64,000 bases of DNA from CAWIHA01 sp963835855. GTDB taxonomy: Bacteria; Acidobacteriota; Terriglobia; Bryobacterales; Bryobacteraceae. The notes below the pieces were generated by a model. The model was not told where the DNA came from, did not search any database, and saw nothing but the letters and a program-made list of their open reading frames with translations. Below, piece after piece: positions 26,680 to 37,776 of this stretch; the first letter of the stretch is position 1; each line of letters starts with the position of its first letter. The position numbers and the translations under genes were made by a program. Location: contig CAWIHA010000025.1 in the NCBI GenBank assembly GCA_963835855.1, positions 124,001 through 188,000 on the forward strand, given 5' to 3'.

Positions 26680-27223
26680 GTGTCAGCCGATCCTGAACCA
26701 GTCAGGCGGTGCGCCCAGCAGGTGGGCAGCGGAGTTACAGGTGACCCCGCAGTGTCAGCCGATCCCGAACCGGTCAGGCGGTGCGCCTGTGCGTTGCGGC
26801 CGACCGGTCTTCAATCGGTCCAGGTGTCAGCCGATCCCGAACCAGTCAGGCGGTGCGCCCGCCCCCAGGGAGGCAGACATGGCTCGTCGAAGATTGCAGG
26901 TGTCAGCCGATCCCGAACCAGTCAGACGGTGCGCCGCGAAGTTGTGGTCAAACAGCCTGTTCACCATCTTGTGTCAGCCGATCCCGAACCAGCCAGGCGG
27001 TGCGCCTCACAACCACAGTATGCACCAGGCGTCACACCATGTGTGTCAGCCGATCCCGAACCAGCTAGGCGGTGCGCCTCAGCACCAGCCTTTTGGCTGC
27101 GGTCTGTCTGGGCGGGTGTCAGCCGATCCCGAACCAGTCAGGCGGTGCGCCATCGACCTCTCTCGCAAGTTGGACGTGATCGAAGAAGTGTCAGCCGATC
27201 CCGAACCAGTCAGGCGGTGCGCC
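26680..27223 (-). CRISPR. CRISPR array, 8 repeats of 36 bp and 7 spacers
   Basis: Repeats start at 26680, 26752, 26824, 26900, 26971, 27043, 27116 and 27188, each exactly 36 bp. Spacers are 36, 36, 40, 35, 36, 37 and 36 nt, all different. On the plus strand a repeat begins GTGTCAGCCGATC and ends GGCGGTGCGCC. Read on the minus strand, as the Cas12 gene is, it starts with a small hairpin GGCG-CAC-CGCC and ends GGCTGACAC. The two copies nearest the Cas12 gene and the third copy are identical, while five others each carry one substitution, including the copy farthest away (26680). This fits minus-strand transcription with the leader at the high-coordinate side. Repeat and spacer lengths suit type V. 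Confidence 0.97.
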
Positions 27224-27362
27224 GACCGCTCTTCCAACGCTCTGAGGGAAAGTCACTTACGTCGCACTCCGCGAGAGGCGCCGCAGAGAAATCACCGCAC
27301 ACACAGGGAAGCTGCCGTTCCCCTGCGCGCAACGCCCCAAATTTCTATTGGCAAAGACCCTT

Positions 27363-27560
27363 GCGAGCGCCCGGCGGTTTTGCCGCGTCGCCGGACCGCT
27401 CGCGGCCAAAGCTGGTCGTTAGATCGGCCGTCGCGCGTCCGCGCCGCCGCAGGCGGGGCGAGCCCGCCATCTTGTCGAGTCCCCATTGGCCCGAGGGCCG
27501 TAAGGCCAGCGCGTCTTGACACACACACGCGACGACTGCGTGGCAACCAGCCACCCTATA
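27363..27560 (-). ncRNA. candidate tracrRNA region between array and Cas12 gene
   Basis: The 424 gene-free bases between array and Cas12 gene are hairpin-rich. At 27413-27434 the minus strand reads as an anti-repeat candidate: CGGCCGATC can form nine consecutive pairs (one G-U) with GATCGGCTG near the 3' end of the repeat, and five more pairs follow after an internal loop. On its 5' side are small stems (GTGGC-TGGTT-GCCAC, GGCC-CTCG-GGCC, GGCGGG/CCC-CGCC); on its 3' side is a 7-bp stem GCGAGCG/CGCTCGC (27363-27403). Position and order resemble Cas12b tracrRNAs, which carry the anti-repeat near their 3' end. Ends are guesses, and a 7-base exact match alone could occur by chance in this length. 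Confidence 0.35.
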
Positions 27561-27647
27561 GGTCGCTGGCGGGCTGGCCGCTGCCCCAGCCTTACTCCAC
27601 AATTACGAAGGTTACGCCAAGCGGAAGCCGAATACAAGGGTGGATTA

Positions 27648-29939
27648 TCAGAAGGGCACCTCGTCGGTGTCCAAACCATGCATTTTCCGCAACAGCGGCC
27701 GGAGTTTCGCCTCCATCGCCTCCATCGCGGCGGCGCGCTCTTTTGGCGACTTCTGCTGCCAGCCCAGGTAGTAATTCTCGACAGCCCGGTCTCCCATGAT
27801 CAGCCTGCGATGGAGGTTGACGCTGGCATTGTGGTCGGAGTCGGCGCGGTAACCGCACTCCAGGCACGCAAACAGCTTCTCCACAAAGCCGAAGCAAATG
27901 TCGGGGATGCCTGTCGCGGGGTCACGGCGAATGGAGTAACGGCGACCCAAAGCTCCGCATCGGCAACACACCTGAGACGTTCCCACGGGGCTTACCTCGA
28001 TGAGTTTCAGGCCGCAATCTTTGGCAGCCTCCTTGAGCCGGTCAACCAAATGACCGCGATTGAACTCGATAAGGGCGCTGTTAATGCCACGTTCCCGCGC
28101 GGCGTCCGGCAGCAGGTTCGCCAGGTTCTCTACGATCAACACGTCGGCCGCCGGATACGGCTTACCGGTCTTTTTGTCGATCCTTACTTCGACGTTCAGC
28201 GCGAAGTTCACGATCTGCCGCGCGGACTTCTTGAATCGGTCCTCGGCCATGTGTGTAATGTGCTGCTGGAGTTCCAGGTGAGAGTCCTCGCCTCTTACCG
28301 GCTTGCCGCGAAGCCGCCGCAACCGCCGCAATTCCCGCTTGTGATCCGAAAGATGGTCGAGTTCCGGGCCACGTGACCAGCGGCCAGGATGCCTTCCGGT
28401 TTCCTCTTCCTCGCCAACCCAGATACTCCTTGAGCGCACCACCGTCAGGCCGGGAGCGCTTGCGCCCTCTTGCCGGACCGCGATGGTGACAAATCCCAGA
28501 TTGCGAATGCCAAGATCAACCGCGCACGTCACGAGGCCGCCAGGGACCATGATCTTCTTTCTCTTCTCGCCGGTATCGGCCCACTTGACCGCCTTGGCCC
28601 CGTCCGACAGCGGAACATCATCAATGTTGCAAGTAAAGACCAGGTAAGGAGCGCCGCGGTCAAGTGAGCCGTCGCGCGCGACGCGGACGTTTCGAAAGAT
28701 GAGCTTGACGCCGCTGATCCGGGCGGGCCGCTCCAGGCCAAGTTGACGGTCCAGAAACACGTAGGCGGGACCCTCGGTCTCCTGGCCCTTGCTTTTTCCC
28801 TTCCGAATAGGCCGCTTTTTCATCACTGCCGCAAAATCGGCCAGCCGTGGGTCCGCGGCAAACCGCAACTGCACCCACCCCTGCGGGTGCCTGTCGCCAT
28901 CCTTGCCGCCGGTGAGGAGTAGCAGCCGTATGGCGCCGAACCTGTCGTTCCCTCCCGGAAGCATGAGGTCCTTGTATCCCTGCGGGTCCGTTTGCGGCGC
29001 ATTGAACACAAACCAATGCGGATGCCGTACCGCGTGCGGCAGCGTGAAAGTCGGACGGTGGTCGAAGCCATCTGGATTCTTCTTGGTCTTTCTCCGGCGA
29101 ACAAACGTCCGCTCATAATAACCATGCAGGCGGTCCAAAGCCGCCAGTTCCGGATTCGCCTTCCAGAACTCCTCCGCTTCAATGGAACGCGCCTTCCTCG
29201 GCTTCGCCTTCCTGATGCGCGCCTTCGCCTCCGCAGACAACTCGACCACACCGCTCGGCCCGCAACGCCACGCAGCAAGATCCGGGTTGCCACGAAGCCA
29301 GTCCAGGTATCTGTGCCACCGCTCACGGCGCTTGCCGGCCTTGCCGTCGACGCACTCCTCGAACGCTTCAAAGCGAGGCCGGAGAACGAGATATTTCTGA
29401 TGTTCGGGGTCGGCTTCCCACAACGCCTTCCGCTTGAGCCAATCCTCGTGCTCCTTCTGCCACCTCTTTACGAGCTCCTGGTGACCCCGGACAATGGCAA
29501 CGGATTCCCGGACTACCATCTGACGCAGCGTTTCCGGCAGGTCGCCAAGAAGCGCGCGCTTGTTATAAAGCAGCTCGCCTTGCGCCGAGATCGCCGCCGC
29601 CCGAACAGCCCAGGTTTCACCCGACACCTCCACCTCGTTTCCATCGGCGTCGGGAACGGTAATTCTCATCTTCCGCGCGGTGCCAGGCTTCCAGTTTGGA
29701 ATGCTCACGCTGTTGAGCAGGTACCAGCCGTCACGCGCATCGCGCGAGAGGACGAAGCGCCCTATTTCCTGGTAGAGCTTGCGCTTTTCTTCCGAGTCGC
29801 CGCATTCGCCGCGGTTCATCTGGAAAAGGATTTTGATAAGCGTGGGCAGCCGCTCGTTGAAAACCCGATGTGTCCGCCAGAGCGATTGCAACTCCTCCGG
29901 TCCACACTCAATGCGGGCCTGGAGAGCGCGAACAGGCAT
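27648..29939 (-). CDS. compact Cas12-type RNA-guided nuclease (type V effector)
   Basis: This 763-aa nuclease starts at ATG 29939, fixed by GGAGGT seven bases upstream. The RuvC triad is intact: D475 in AVDLGIRNLGF, E604 in ADVLIVENLANLLP, D702 in DSDHNASVNLHRR. A TnpB-like zinc ribbon lies between the last two (C658-x2-C661 and C692-x2-C695). The N-terminus (ARIECGPEELQSLWRTHRVFN), the PTFTLPHAVRHPHWFVF segment at about 296-312 and the AEDRFKKSARQIV helix before RuvC-II resemble Cas12b proteins as I recall them, yet those are about 1,100 aa or more. Most of the lost length must lie in the recognition lobe and RuvC insertions. Cas12g is another known subtype of this size but seems less similar in these motifs. 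The array is directly downstream on the same strand. No cas1, cas2, cas4 or tnpA is nearby. The gene follows the M49 peptidase gene by 74 bases. Confidence 0.92.
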   Translation of the reverse strand: MPVRALQARIECGPEELQSLWRTHRVFNERLPTLIKILFQMNRGECGDSEEKRKLYQEIGRFVLSRDARDGWYLLNSVSIPNWKPGTARKMRITVPDADGNEVEVSGETWAVRAAAISAQGELLYNKRALLGDLPETLRQMVVRESVAIVRGHQELVKRWQKEHEDWLKRKALWEADPEHQKYLVLRPRFEAFEECVDGKAGKRRERWHRYLDWLRGNPDLAAWRCGPSGVVELSAEAKARIRKAKPRKARSIEAEEFWKANPELAALDRLHGYYERTFVRRRKTKKNPDGFDHRPTFTLPHAVRHPHWFVFNAPQTDPQGYKDLMLPGGNDRFGAIRLLLLTGGKDGDRHPQGWVQLRFAADPRLADFAAVMKKRPIRKGKSKGQETEGPAYVFLDRQLGLERPARISGVKLIFRNVRVARDGSLDRGAPYLVFTCNIDDVPLSDGAKAVKWADTGEKRKKIMVPGGLVTCAVDLGIRNLGFVTIAVRQEGASAPGLTVVRSRSIWVGEEEETGRHPGRWSRGPELDHLSDHKRELRRLRRLRGKPVRGEDSHLELQQHITHMAEDRFKKSARQIVNFALNVEVRIDKKTGKPYPAADVLIVENLANLLPDAARERGINSALIEFNRGHLVDRLKEAAKDCGLKLIEVSPVGTSQVCCRCGALGRRYSIRRDPATGIPDICFGFVEKLFACLECGYRADSDHNASVNLHRRLIMGDRAVENYYLGWQQKSPKERAAAMEAMEAKLRPLLRKMHGLDTDEVPF

Positions 29940-30013
29940 ACCACCCACCTCCGGCAACTCAGCATATCATTCATCGGACCGGCAAGTCGGTTATCCATTG
30001 CGCGACGGCCCAG

Positions 30014-31645
30014 CTATTCCACTTTCTCGTGAAAAGAGAAGATCGGGTCGATATCCACCGGCACATCGGAAACCGCGCGCAACGCTTCTTGCAATTCTGC
30101 GGGCATGGCGCGGTAGCGCGCGAACCACTTTTCGGCGCGCCCGGCGTCGCCAGTGGCTTCGATCTCCAGTAATTCTTTGGCAAGCAGCCTGAGGGCGGCC
30201 GGCATACGGCCGTAATCGACGCTGTAGCGGCCCGCGCCGCGATCGTAGACGATCGCCTTTCGCTCGCTGAGGTAGTTGAACTCCATGATCTCGGCCAGGC
30301 CGTGAGCTTCGGCTGTGCCGAACCGGAGCGTGCGGAACAAGCCCCCAACGTAAGAGGCGTAGTAGCCGTCGAGGCGATCCTTCGGGAGCGCGCCGCGATC
30401 GACGAGCCACTTCAGCCCGAACATCCCCACCACGTCCGCCTTCGCTTCTTCCAGGCCGGAATACAGAGGCCCGACGGCCTCGCGAATGTCCACCGGCCGG
30501 CCGCCCTGGCGCGCATAGGCCGGGCCGAGGCCGTGCGAAATCTCGTGCAGGAGAGTACCGAGCAGGTAGCCTTCGCCCGAAACGCGCTCCGCCTGGCCAG
30601 GCTCCATCAGCCGCTTGGCGATGGGCAGGATCACATCGTTCACGCGCGCATCCATGAAGTTTTTGAAGAAGATCTTCTTGGTTCCCTTCTCCTGGTGGAT
30701 GCGCGGATCGTTCGGCAGGTTGTCCGCAACGGCCTGATAGCCGTGCCGCAAATCGCCGGCGCGGAACGGCGAATCCATCACCTCCATAGGAGTGGCGTGC
30801 CCGCGCTTGGACGGCCGGTCTTCGGGAGCAAGCGGCAGCGCGTCCTGAATATCCGGCACGTAGCGCGCAAAGGCCTCGAGCTTCTTGCTCTCCGCTTCAT
30901 TGCGGATGAGCACCGCCGCGCCATAGGAGGCTTTGACGCCAAGCACATCATCCAGATAGGTTTCATACGGCGCAAAAATCACGTCGAATTTGGGATTCTT
31001 CAGGTCCAGCCAGGCCAGGTCGCTCTTGTAGTAATCGTCCGTCAGCAGGGCGTCAGCTCGCAGACGCAGGAAATTTGCGAACTGCGCGTCCGGGCTTAGC
31101 GCGGCCGCCTCACGCAGCGCCTTTGCGGCGCGCTCGACGAATACGTGAAACTCCTGGTGATACGGAATGCCTATCAGCTCGTTCCCACGCCAGCGGACCA
31201 CCGTATAGGGGCTGTAGATCTCGTCGCGCTTTGCCGGATGCGCGCGAACATATTCCTCGATTCGCTCGCGGGTGAGCCCCTTAGGGTATAGGCCGCGGCC
31301 GGGCGGCATGGGTTCCGTGCCGAAAAACGGCGCGTTATCGTCGAGCAGATCGAAGCGGCTGCCATTGATAATCAACAACCGCCTCAGTTTCCCGCTTTGC
31401 GGATTTGTCTTGCCAGGGAGCGATTTGAGCAGCTCGAGCCCTTCGGGATCGCTCTGGCGCCAATAGATGTCATCGAGGTATTGCGATGCCTCGACGAGCT
31501 TGTCCACCATCCGCCGCTCGCTTTCGCTCAGCCCGGATGCATCGAACCGCATCTCGACCGGCTGCCATCGCGCCAATCGTTGATCGAGACCGGAAGCCGC
31601 CGCCATCATAGAGCACCCCAGCAACGAAATCAGAATTGTTTTCAC
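30014..31645 (-). CDS. M49-like Zn peptidase (dipeptidyl-peptidase III-related)
   Basis: This 543-aa exported metallopeptidase-like protein has zinc ligands H367, E368 and H371 in LLHEISHGLGPA and E400 in GLEEAKADVVGMF, the bacterial form of the M49 motif pair. A signal peptide (MKTILISLLGCSMMAAASG) is present, and the Cys could make it a lipoprotein. Family members are usually called M49 or Zn-dependent hydrolases and remove dipeptides. It lies 13 bases downstream of an IscU-like gene on the same strand and upstream of the Cas12 gene; a functional link to CRISPR is not expected. Confidence 0.87.
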   Translation of the reverse strand: MKTILISLLGCSMMAAASGLDQRLARWQPVEMRFDASGLSESERRMVDKLVEASQYLDDIYWRQSDPEGLELLKSLPGKTNPQSGKLRRLLIINGSRFDLLDDNAPFFGTEPMPPGRGLYPKGLTRERIEEYVRAHPAKRDEIYSPYTVVRWRGNELIGIPYHQEFHVFVERAAKALREAAALSPDAQFANFLRLRADALLTDDYYKSDLAWLDLKNPKFDVIFAPYETYLDDVLGVKASYGAAVLIRNEAESKKLEAFARYVPDIQDALPLAPEDRPSKRGHATPMEVMDSPFRAGDLRHGYQAVADNLPNDPRIHQEKGTKKIFFKNFMDARVNDVILPIAKRLMEPGQAERVSGEGYLLGTLLHEISHGLGPAYARQGGRPVDIREAVGPLYSGLEEAKADVVGMFGLKWLVDRGALPKDRLDGYYASYVGGLFRTLRFGTAEAHGLAEIMEFNYLSERKAIVYDRGAGRYSVDYGRMPAALRLLAKELLEIEATGDAGRAEKWFARYRAMPAELQEALRAVSDVPVDIDPIFSFHEKVE

Positions 31646-31658
31646 GTTCTCCTCGGCT

Positions 31659-32018
31659 TTATCCGGCGCCGGCCTCGATTAGCGCCTTTACCGCGTCCAC
31701 GCATAACGCGGCCGAGTGCTTCGAGGCGGCGCTCAATCCGCCGACAGCTTCTTCGATCACCCTGGCCTCGAGTGCCGCGAGCTCGGCGGGCGTTTTGCCC
31801 ATCATCCATTCGGTCAGTGCCGAACCGCAGGCGATCGACGCCGCGCAACCGCGCACCTGGTACCGGGCTTCGGCAACCCTGCCGTCTCGAAAGGCCGCCG
31901 AGAGCCGCAAGACATCCCCGCACGCCGGGTTCGAAACTTCCACCGTCGCCGCCGGAGCTTCGAGTTTGCCCACATTTCGCGGCTGCTGGAAGTGATCCAA
32001 CAAACGTTTGCTGTACAC
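31659..32018 (-). CDS. IscU/NifU-N type iron-sulfur scaffold
   Basis: This 119-aa scaffold assembles Fe-S clusters. The three cluster cysteines C33, C58 and C106 and the conserved D35 are in place (NPACGD, VRGCAAS, ALCVDA). It lacks the chaperone-binding LPPVK loop of classical IscU, like the SufU/NifU-N type. A cysteine desulfurase gene (53629-54795) is 22 kb away and could supply sulfur. It precedes the M49 peptidase gene with a 13-base gap. Confidence 0.88.
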   Translation of the reverse strand: MYSKRLLDHFQQPRNVGKLEAPAATVEVSNPACGDVLRLSAAFRDGRVAEARYQVRGCAASIACGSALTEWMMGKTPAELAALEARVIEEAVGGLSAASKHSAALCVDAVKALIEAGAG

Positions 32019-32183
32019 GGGGCTACGTTCCCATTATGGCTGGGCCTGCTGTTTGCCGGCTAGAACGGCCCTGCGATCACCCGATGGGGGGCCATGCCCG
32101 GAACCCTGCGCCGTCGCTCAGCCGGCGGATCTTTCCTGCCCGTCGCGCGGGAATCGCCGAAGCATTGCTATCCTTTCTACATT

Positions 32184-32582
32184 GTGAGCGGGGAAACGAT
32201 CGTGGTTGCCGCCGTGATCGAACGCGACGGGAGCGTGCTCATCGGCCAGCGCAAATCCAGCGGGCGGCATGCGATGAAATGGGAATTTCCGGGCGGCAAG
32301 GTCGAGCCTGGGGAGACGCCGGCCCGAGCGCTCGAACGCGAGCTGCGGGAAGAACTTGGCATCTCGGCTTCAATCGGCCCGGAAATCGTGCACTACGAAT
32401 ACCAGTATCCGGGCCGGCCGCCTATTGTGTTGATTTTCTTCCGCGTTCCGGAATACACGGGCGAGCTGCGGAACCTGGATTTCGGCGAGATCCGTTGGGA
32501 ACGGTGCGAGCGGCTGCCAGAATACGACTTTCTGGACGGAGACACGGATTTCGTGCGCCGCCTGGCGCGCGGCGATGTGTAG
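32184..32582 (+). CDS. Nudix hydrolase, MutT-like (8-oxo-dGTP diphosphatase type)
   Basis: This 132-aa Nudix enzyme is divergently placed from the iscU gene. The Nudix box is perfect: GGKVEPGETPARALERELREELGI. The N-terminal VVAAVIERDGSVLIGQRKSSG and the KWEFPGGK lead-in are typical of MutT, which removes oxidised dGTP from the nucleotide pool. The GTG at 32184 fits the family start; reading from 32094 would add a leader of about 30 residues. It converges on the Gly/His-rich gene, whose stop codon is the next base. Confidence 0.9.
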   Translation: MSGETIVVAAVIERDGSVLIGQRKSSGRHAMKWEFPGGKVEPGETPARALERELREELGISASIGPEIVHYEYQYPGRPPIVLIFFRVPEYTGELRNLDFGEIRWERCERLPEYDFLDGDTDFVRRLARGDV

Positions 32583-33236
32583 CTACTTCGGCGCCGGCAT
32601 GTTCTCGACTGGCAAGCCGAAATCAACACCCCGCCCACGATTGAGCTTCACGGATTGCTCCCGGTCAACCTCGCCTACAGGCACCGTCTCTTGTCTGCCC
32701 TCCAGATCGATGAAGTGTAGCGTGCCCCTGTCAACCCAGTATGCCTGCGCCGAGTAGACGGTGTGGTCCTTCAGTGCGATCGAGAAATAGACGGGCTCCC
32801 GCTTAGCGGGCGGCGCCTGCTCGCCGTAATAGTATTGGTTGATGGCCGGCTGAGCTGGCTGTGCCTGATACGTGGGCGCTGCCTGGTATGGGGAAACGAT
32901 CACATTCGGCTGCGAATACGCATATGGATATTCGTACGGATAGTAATCGTATGGGTAGTAATCGTATGGGTAGTAGGCGTATGGGTAGTAGTCGTATAAT
33001 CCGCCGTAGAACCAGGGCGCGTAGAATCCGCCAAAACCGAATCCGCCACGAAAGTTCCCAAAGCCCCCATGGAACCCGCCTCCGTGGAAGCCTCCGCCCC
33101 CATGAAAGCCTCCGCCCCCGTGGAAGCCGCCGCCTCCATGAAAGCCTCCGCCGCCGCCATGTCCGCCACGTTGGCCGAACGCCGTTGTGACTGCCAGAAG
33201 GCAGCACAAGCCCGCAATCCTCACGAGCTTTAACAT
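32583..33236 (-). CDS. secreted Gly/His- and Tyr-rich low-complexity protein
   Basis: This 217-aa exported protein of unknown function starts at ATG 33236, with GGAGG upstream. Order: signal peptide (MLKLVRIAGLCCLLAVTTAFGQ), tandem FHGGGG units (about residues 24-60), a Tyr/Pro block of YPYDYYPYD-type repeats (about 82-115), a Gln/Ala/Pro linker, and a compact C-terminal domain (FSIALKDHTVYSAQAYWVDRGTLHFIDLEGRQETVPVGEVDRE) that is shared by several Acidobacterial exported proteins. The His/Gly repeats could bind metal and the Tyr repeats could cross-link or adhere. Confidence 0.75.
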   Translation of the reverse strand: MLKLVRIAGLCCLLAVTTAFGQRGGHGGGGGFHGGGGFHGGGGFHGGGGFHGGGFHGGFGNFRGGFGFGGFYAPWFYGGLYDYYPYAYYPYDYYPYDYYPYEYPYAYSQPNVIVSPYQAAPTYQAQPAQPAINQYYYGEQAPPAKREPVYFSIALKDHTVYSAQAYWVDRGTLHFIDLEGRQETVPVGEVDREQSVKLNRGRGVDFGLPVENMPAPK

Positions 33237-33466
33237 CTTTGCGCCTCCTACATTCAGCGTAGCTCCGAAACCGGGTAGTGGCAAGCGGGCGGGGTGTCTG
33301 AGAGGTGCGTCGATCATTCAGGCGCGGTCCGATTAACGCGTTGGAGCTCCTGTCTCGGGTTCGTGTTCGAGCTGTTCGGGACAGTGCTCGTGGATGGGCC
33401 TGCCATGGGCCGTGATGATATGTTGGCCCGGCAGTATTGGCTCAAGGCAAAGGGGACAATCCCGTG

Positions 33467-36106
<2,640 letters not shown>

Positions 36107-36129
36107 AGGGCGCTCCAAATATTAGCGTA

Positions 36130-36175
36130 ATGCTGTCAACTATCATTAGTATACTACTATAAGACCGTCGCGTAA
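36130..36175 (-). promoter_or_regulatory. AT-rich promoter region of clpB
   Basis: This short AT-rich island in GC-rich DNA contains the perfect palindrome TAGTATACTA (36147-36156), which includes a TATACT -10-like hexamer on the minus strand, and a nearby TTGACA. The usual -35/-10 spacing is not satisfied by these two hexamers together, so the exact promoter is uncertain. The palindrome could be a heat-shock operator. Confidence 0.35.
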
Positions 36176-36183
36176 GTCCCTCC

Positions 36184-37776
36184 CTACCGCCGCAACCGGA
36201 CAATAAGCCCTTGCGCTTCCTCAAGTTGCCACAGCGCGGTCATTGCGAAATACACCAAGGTATAGGGGATGAGAATCGCGGCTCCCGCCAGGATCGGATT
36301 CGCCCGGCCAAGCGCGATCTTAATCGCCCAAGCCACGGCCGCGGCGGCGGCCGCGGAGATCCACAGCTTAGCGAGGAATGCCGCGGAGAGGGCCGTGCGG
36401 CCTATGCGCCGGTTCAGCGTGCGCCTCAAGAGCGTGAATTCGACCCAGCCCGCCACGCCCGCGGAAATCGTGAGGCCGGCCACGCCCCAGCGCGGCTCAA
36501 TTCCAAGCATCGGCGGCAGAGGGATCGAGCAGAAGTAGCCGAGTGCAGTGGTCAACACCACGCGGATGATGGCGTAACGCAGAGGCGTGCGCGTGTCGCG
36601 GAGGGCATAATAAGCCGAAGAATACAGGCGGCCGAGCGTCATTGCGAGCAGCCCAACGGTTGCGCCGGCCAGGATTCCCCAGACGTAGACGGCGTCAGCG
36701 TGCCGGAATCGGCCGGTTTGGAGCAGCGCTGCAGCGATCACATCGCCCAGCGCGAGAAAGCCCATCGCAGCCGGAACGATGAAGAAGGCGATCTGCCGCA
36801 GGCCCGAGTTGAGCCGGCGGCGCAGGTGGGCGGCAACCTCTTCGGCCGTGCCGAGCGCGCTCGACATCACCGGCAACTCCGCCGCCGACACCGACATGCC
36901 AAACAAGCTCACCGGCAGCGTATAGAGGAGCTGTGCGTTGAACAGGCCCGTGACGGCGCCGGTCGGCAGCAGGCTCGCGAGCAGCGTATCGATATAGGCG
37001 CTGATCTGCACGACTCCCCGGCTGATGAAGACCGGCACAAAGTTCCGCATGACGGTCCGAACGTTTTCCGATCGCACACTGAAGGACACGCGCAGGCGCC
37101 GGGCCAGGAGCAGCACCCAGGGGAGCTGGACGGCAAATTGCAATCCGCTGCCGGCGACCGAGCCCCACGCCAGAGCCACGGCCAGCCGCGTCTGATCTAG
37201 CCGGCTGCCGAACGCCAGCAGGGTCGCGATCATCGCCACGTTCCAGATCACCGGTGCGGTGTAGGAGAGGAAAAACCGCCGATGACTGTTTAGGATCCCG
37301 AGGCACCACGCCGAGAGCACCAGCAGACCGGCGCCGGGAAACAGAATTCGCACCAGCCGGATGCTCAGCTCGCGCTTGGGGCCGGTGAAGCCCGGCGCGA
37401 TGGCCTCGATCAGGTACGGCGTGGCGAGCACGCCCGCGAGCACCAGCACCGACGTAATGAGCGCAAGGATTGCCGCGATCGCTCCTGCGACGTGGCCGGC
37501 CTCTTCGTCGTCCTCGCGCGCGAGCAGGCTCGCATAGACCGGGATGAAGGACGCCGAGAGCACGCCCTCGCCGAAAAGATTCTGCAAAAAATTCGGAATG
37601 CGAAACGCCGCGTTGAAAGCGTCGGCGGCGTCCGAGGCCAAGCCGAAGTAGTGCGAGAAGACGCGCAGCCGCACCAGTCCCATGATGCGGCTGAGCAGAA
37701 TGCCTGCCGCGACCAGGAACGCGAGCCGCCCGGTCGATGCTTCGCGTCTCTTATCGAGCCGGGAGGAGATGGTCAT
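36184..37776 (-). CDS. murJ: lipid II flippase MurJ (MviN)
   Basis: This 530-aa polytopic inner-membrane protein moves lipid II across the membrane for peptidoglycan synthesis. The signature RIMGLVRLRVFSHYFGLASDAADAFNAAFRIPNFLQNLFGEGVLSASFIPVYA sits in the first two helices, with about 14 membrane helices in all. The ATG at 37776 is chosen for the family start (MTISSRLDKRREAS) and a GGAG-like site; the longer open frame upstream is antisense to other sequence. It is followed by clpB on the same strand with a separate promoter. Confidence 0.94.
   Translation of the reverse strand: MTISSRLDKRREASTGRLAFLVAAGILLSRIMGLVRLRVFSHYFGLASDAADAFNAAFRIPNFLQNLFGEGVLSASFIPVYASLLAREDDEEAGHVAGAIAAILALITSVLVLAGVLATPYLIEAIAPGFTGPKRELSIRLVRILFPGAGLLVLSAWCLGILNSHRRFFLSYTAPVIWNVAMIATLLAFGSRLDQTRLAVALAWGSVAGSGLQFAVQLPWVLLLARRLRVSFSVRSENVRTVMRNFVPVFISRGVVQISAYIDTLLASLLPTGAVTGLFNAQLLYTLPVSLFGMSVSAAELPVMSSALGTAEEVAAHLRRRLNSGLRQIAFFIVPAAMGFLALGDVIAAALLQTGRFRHADAVYVWGILAGATVGLLAMTLGRLYSSAYYALRDTRTPLRYAIIRVVLTTALGYFCSIPLPPMLGIEPRWGVAGLTISAGVAGWVEFTLLRRTLNRRIGRTALSAAFLAKLWISAAAAAAVAWAIKIALGRANPILAGAAILIPYTLVYFAMTALWQLEEAQGLIVRLRR

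Noticed and set aside
26645..27799. Long plus-strand open frames across the array giving a repeated VSADPEPVRRCA-like protein
   Set aside because: The periodic peptide is just the translation of the 36-bp CRISPR repeats; spacers of varied length change frame.
27648..29939. TnpB of an IS200/IS605-type element
   Set aside because: There is no TnpA, no element ends, the protein is about twice the usual TnpB size, and a true CRISPR array lies next to it.
28992..30032. 346-codon plus-strand open frame antisense to the Cas12 gene
   Set aside because: Shadow of a GC-rich coding strand; Arg/Pro-rich, no ribosome-binding site.
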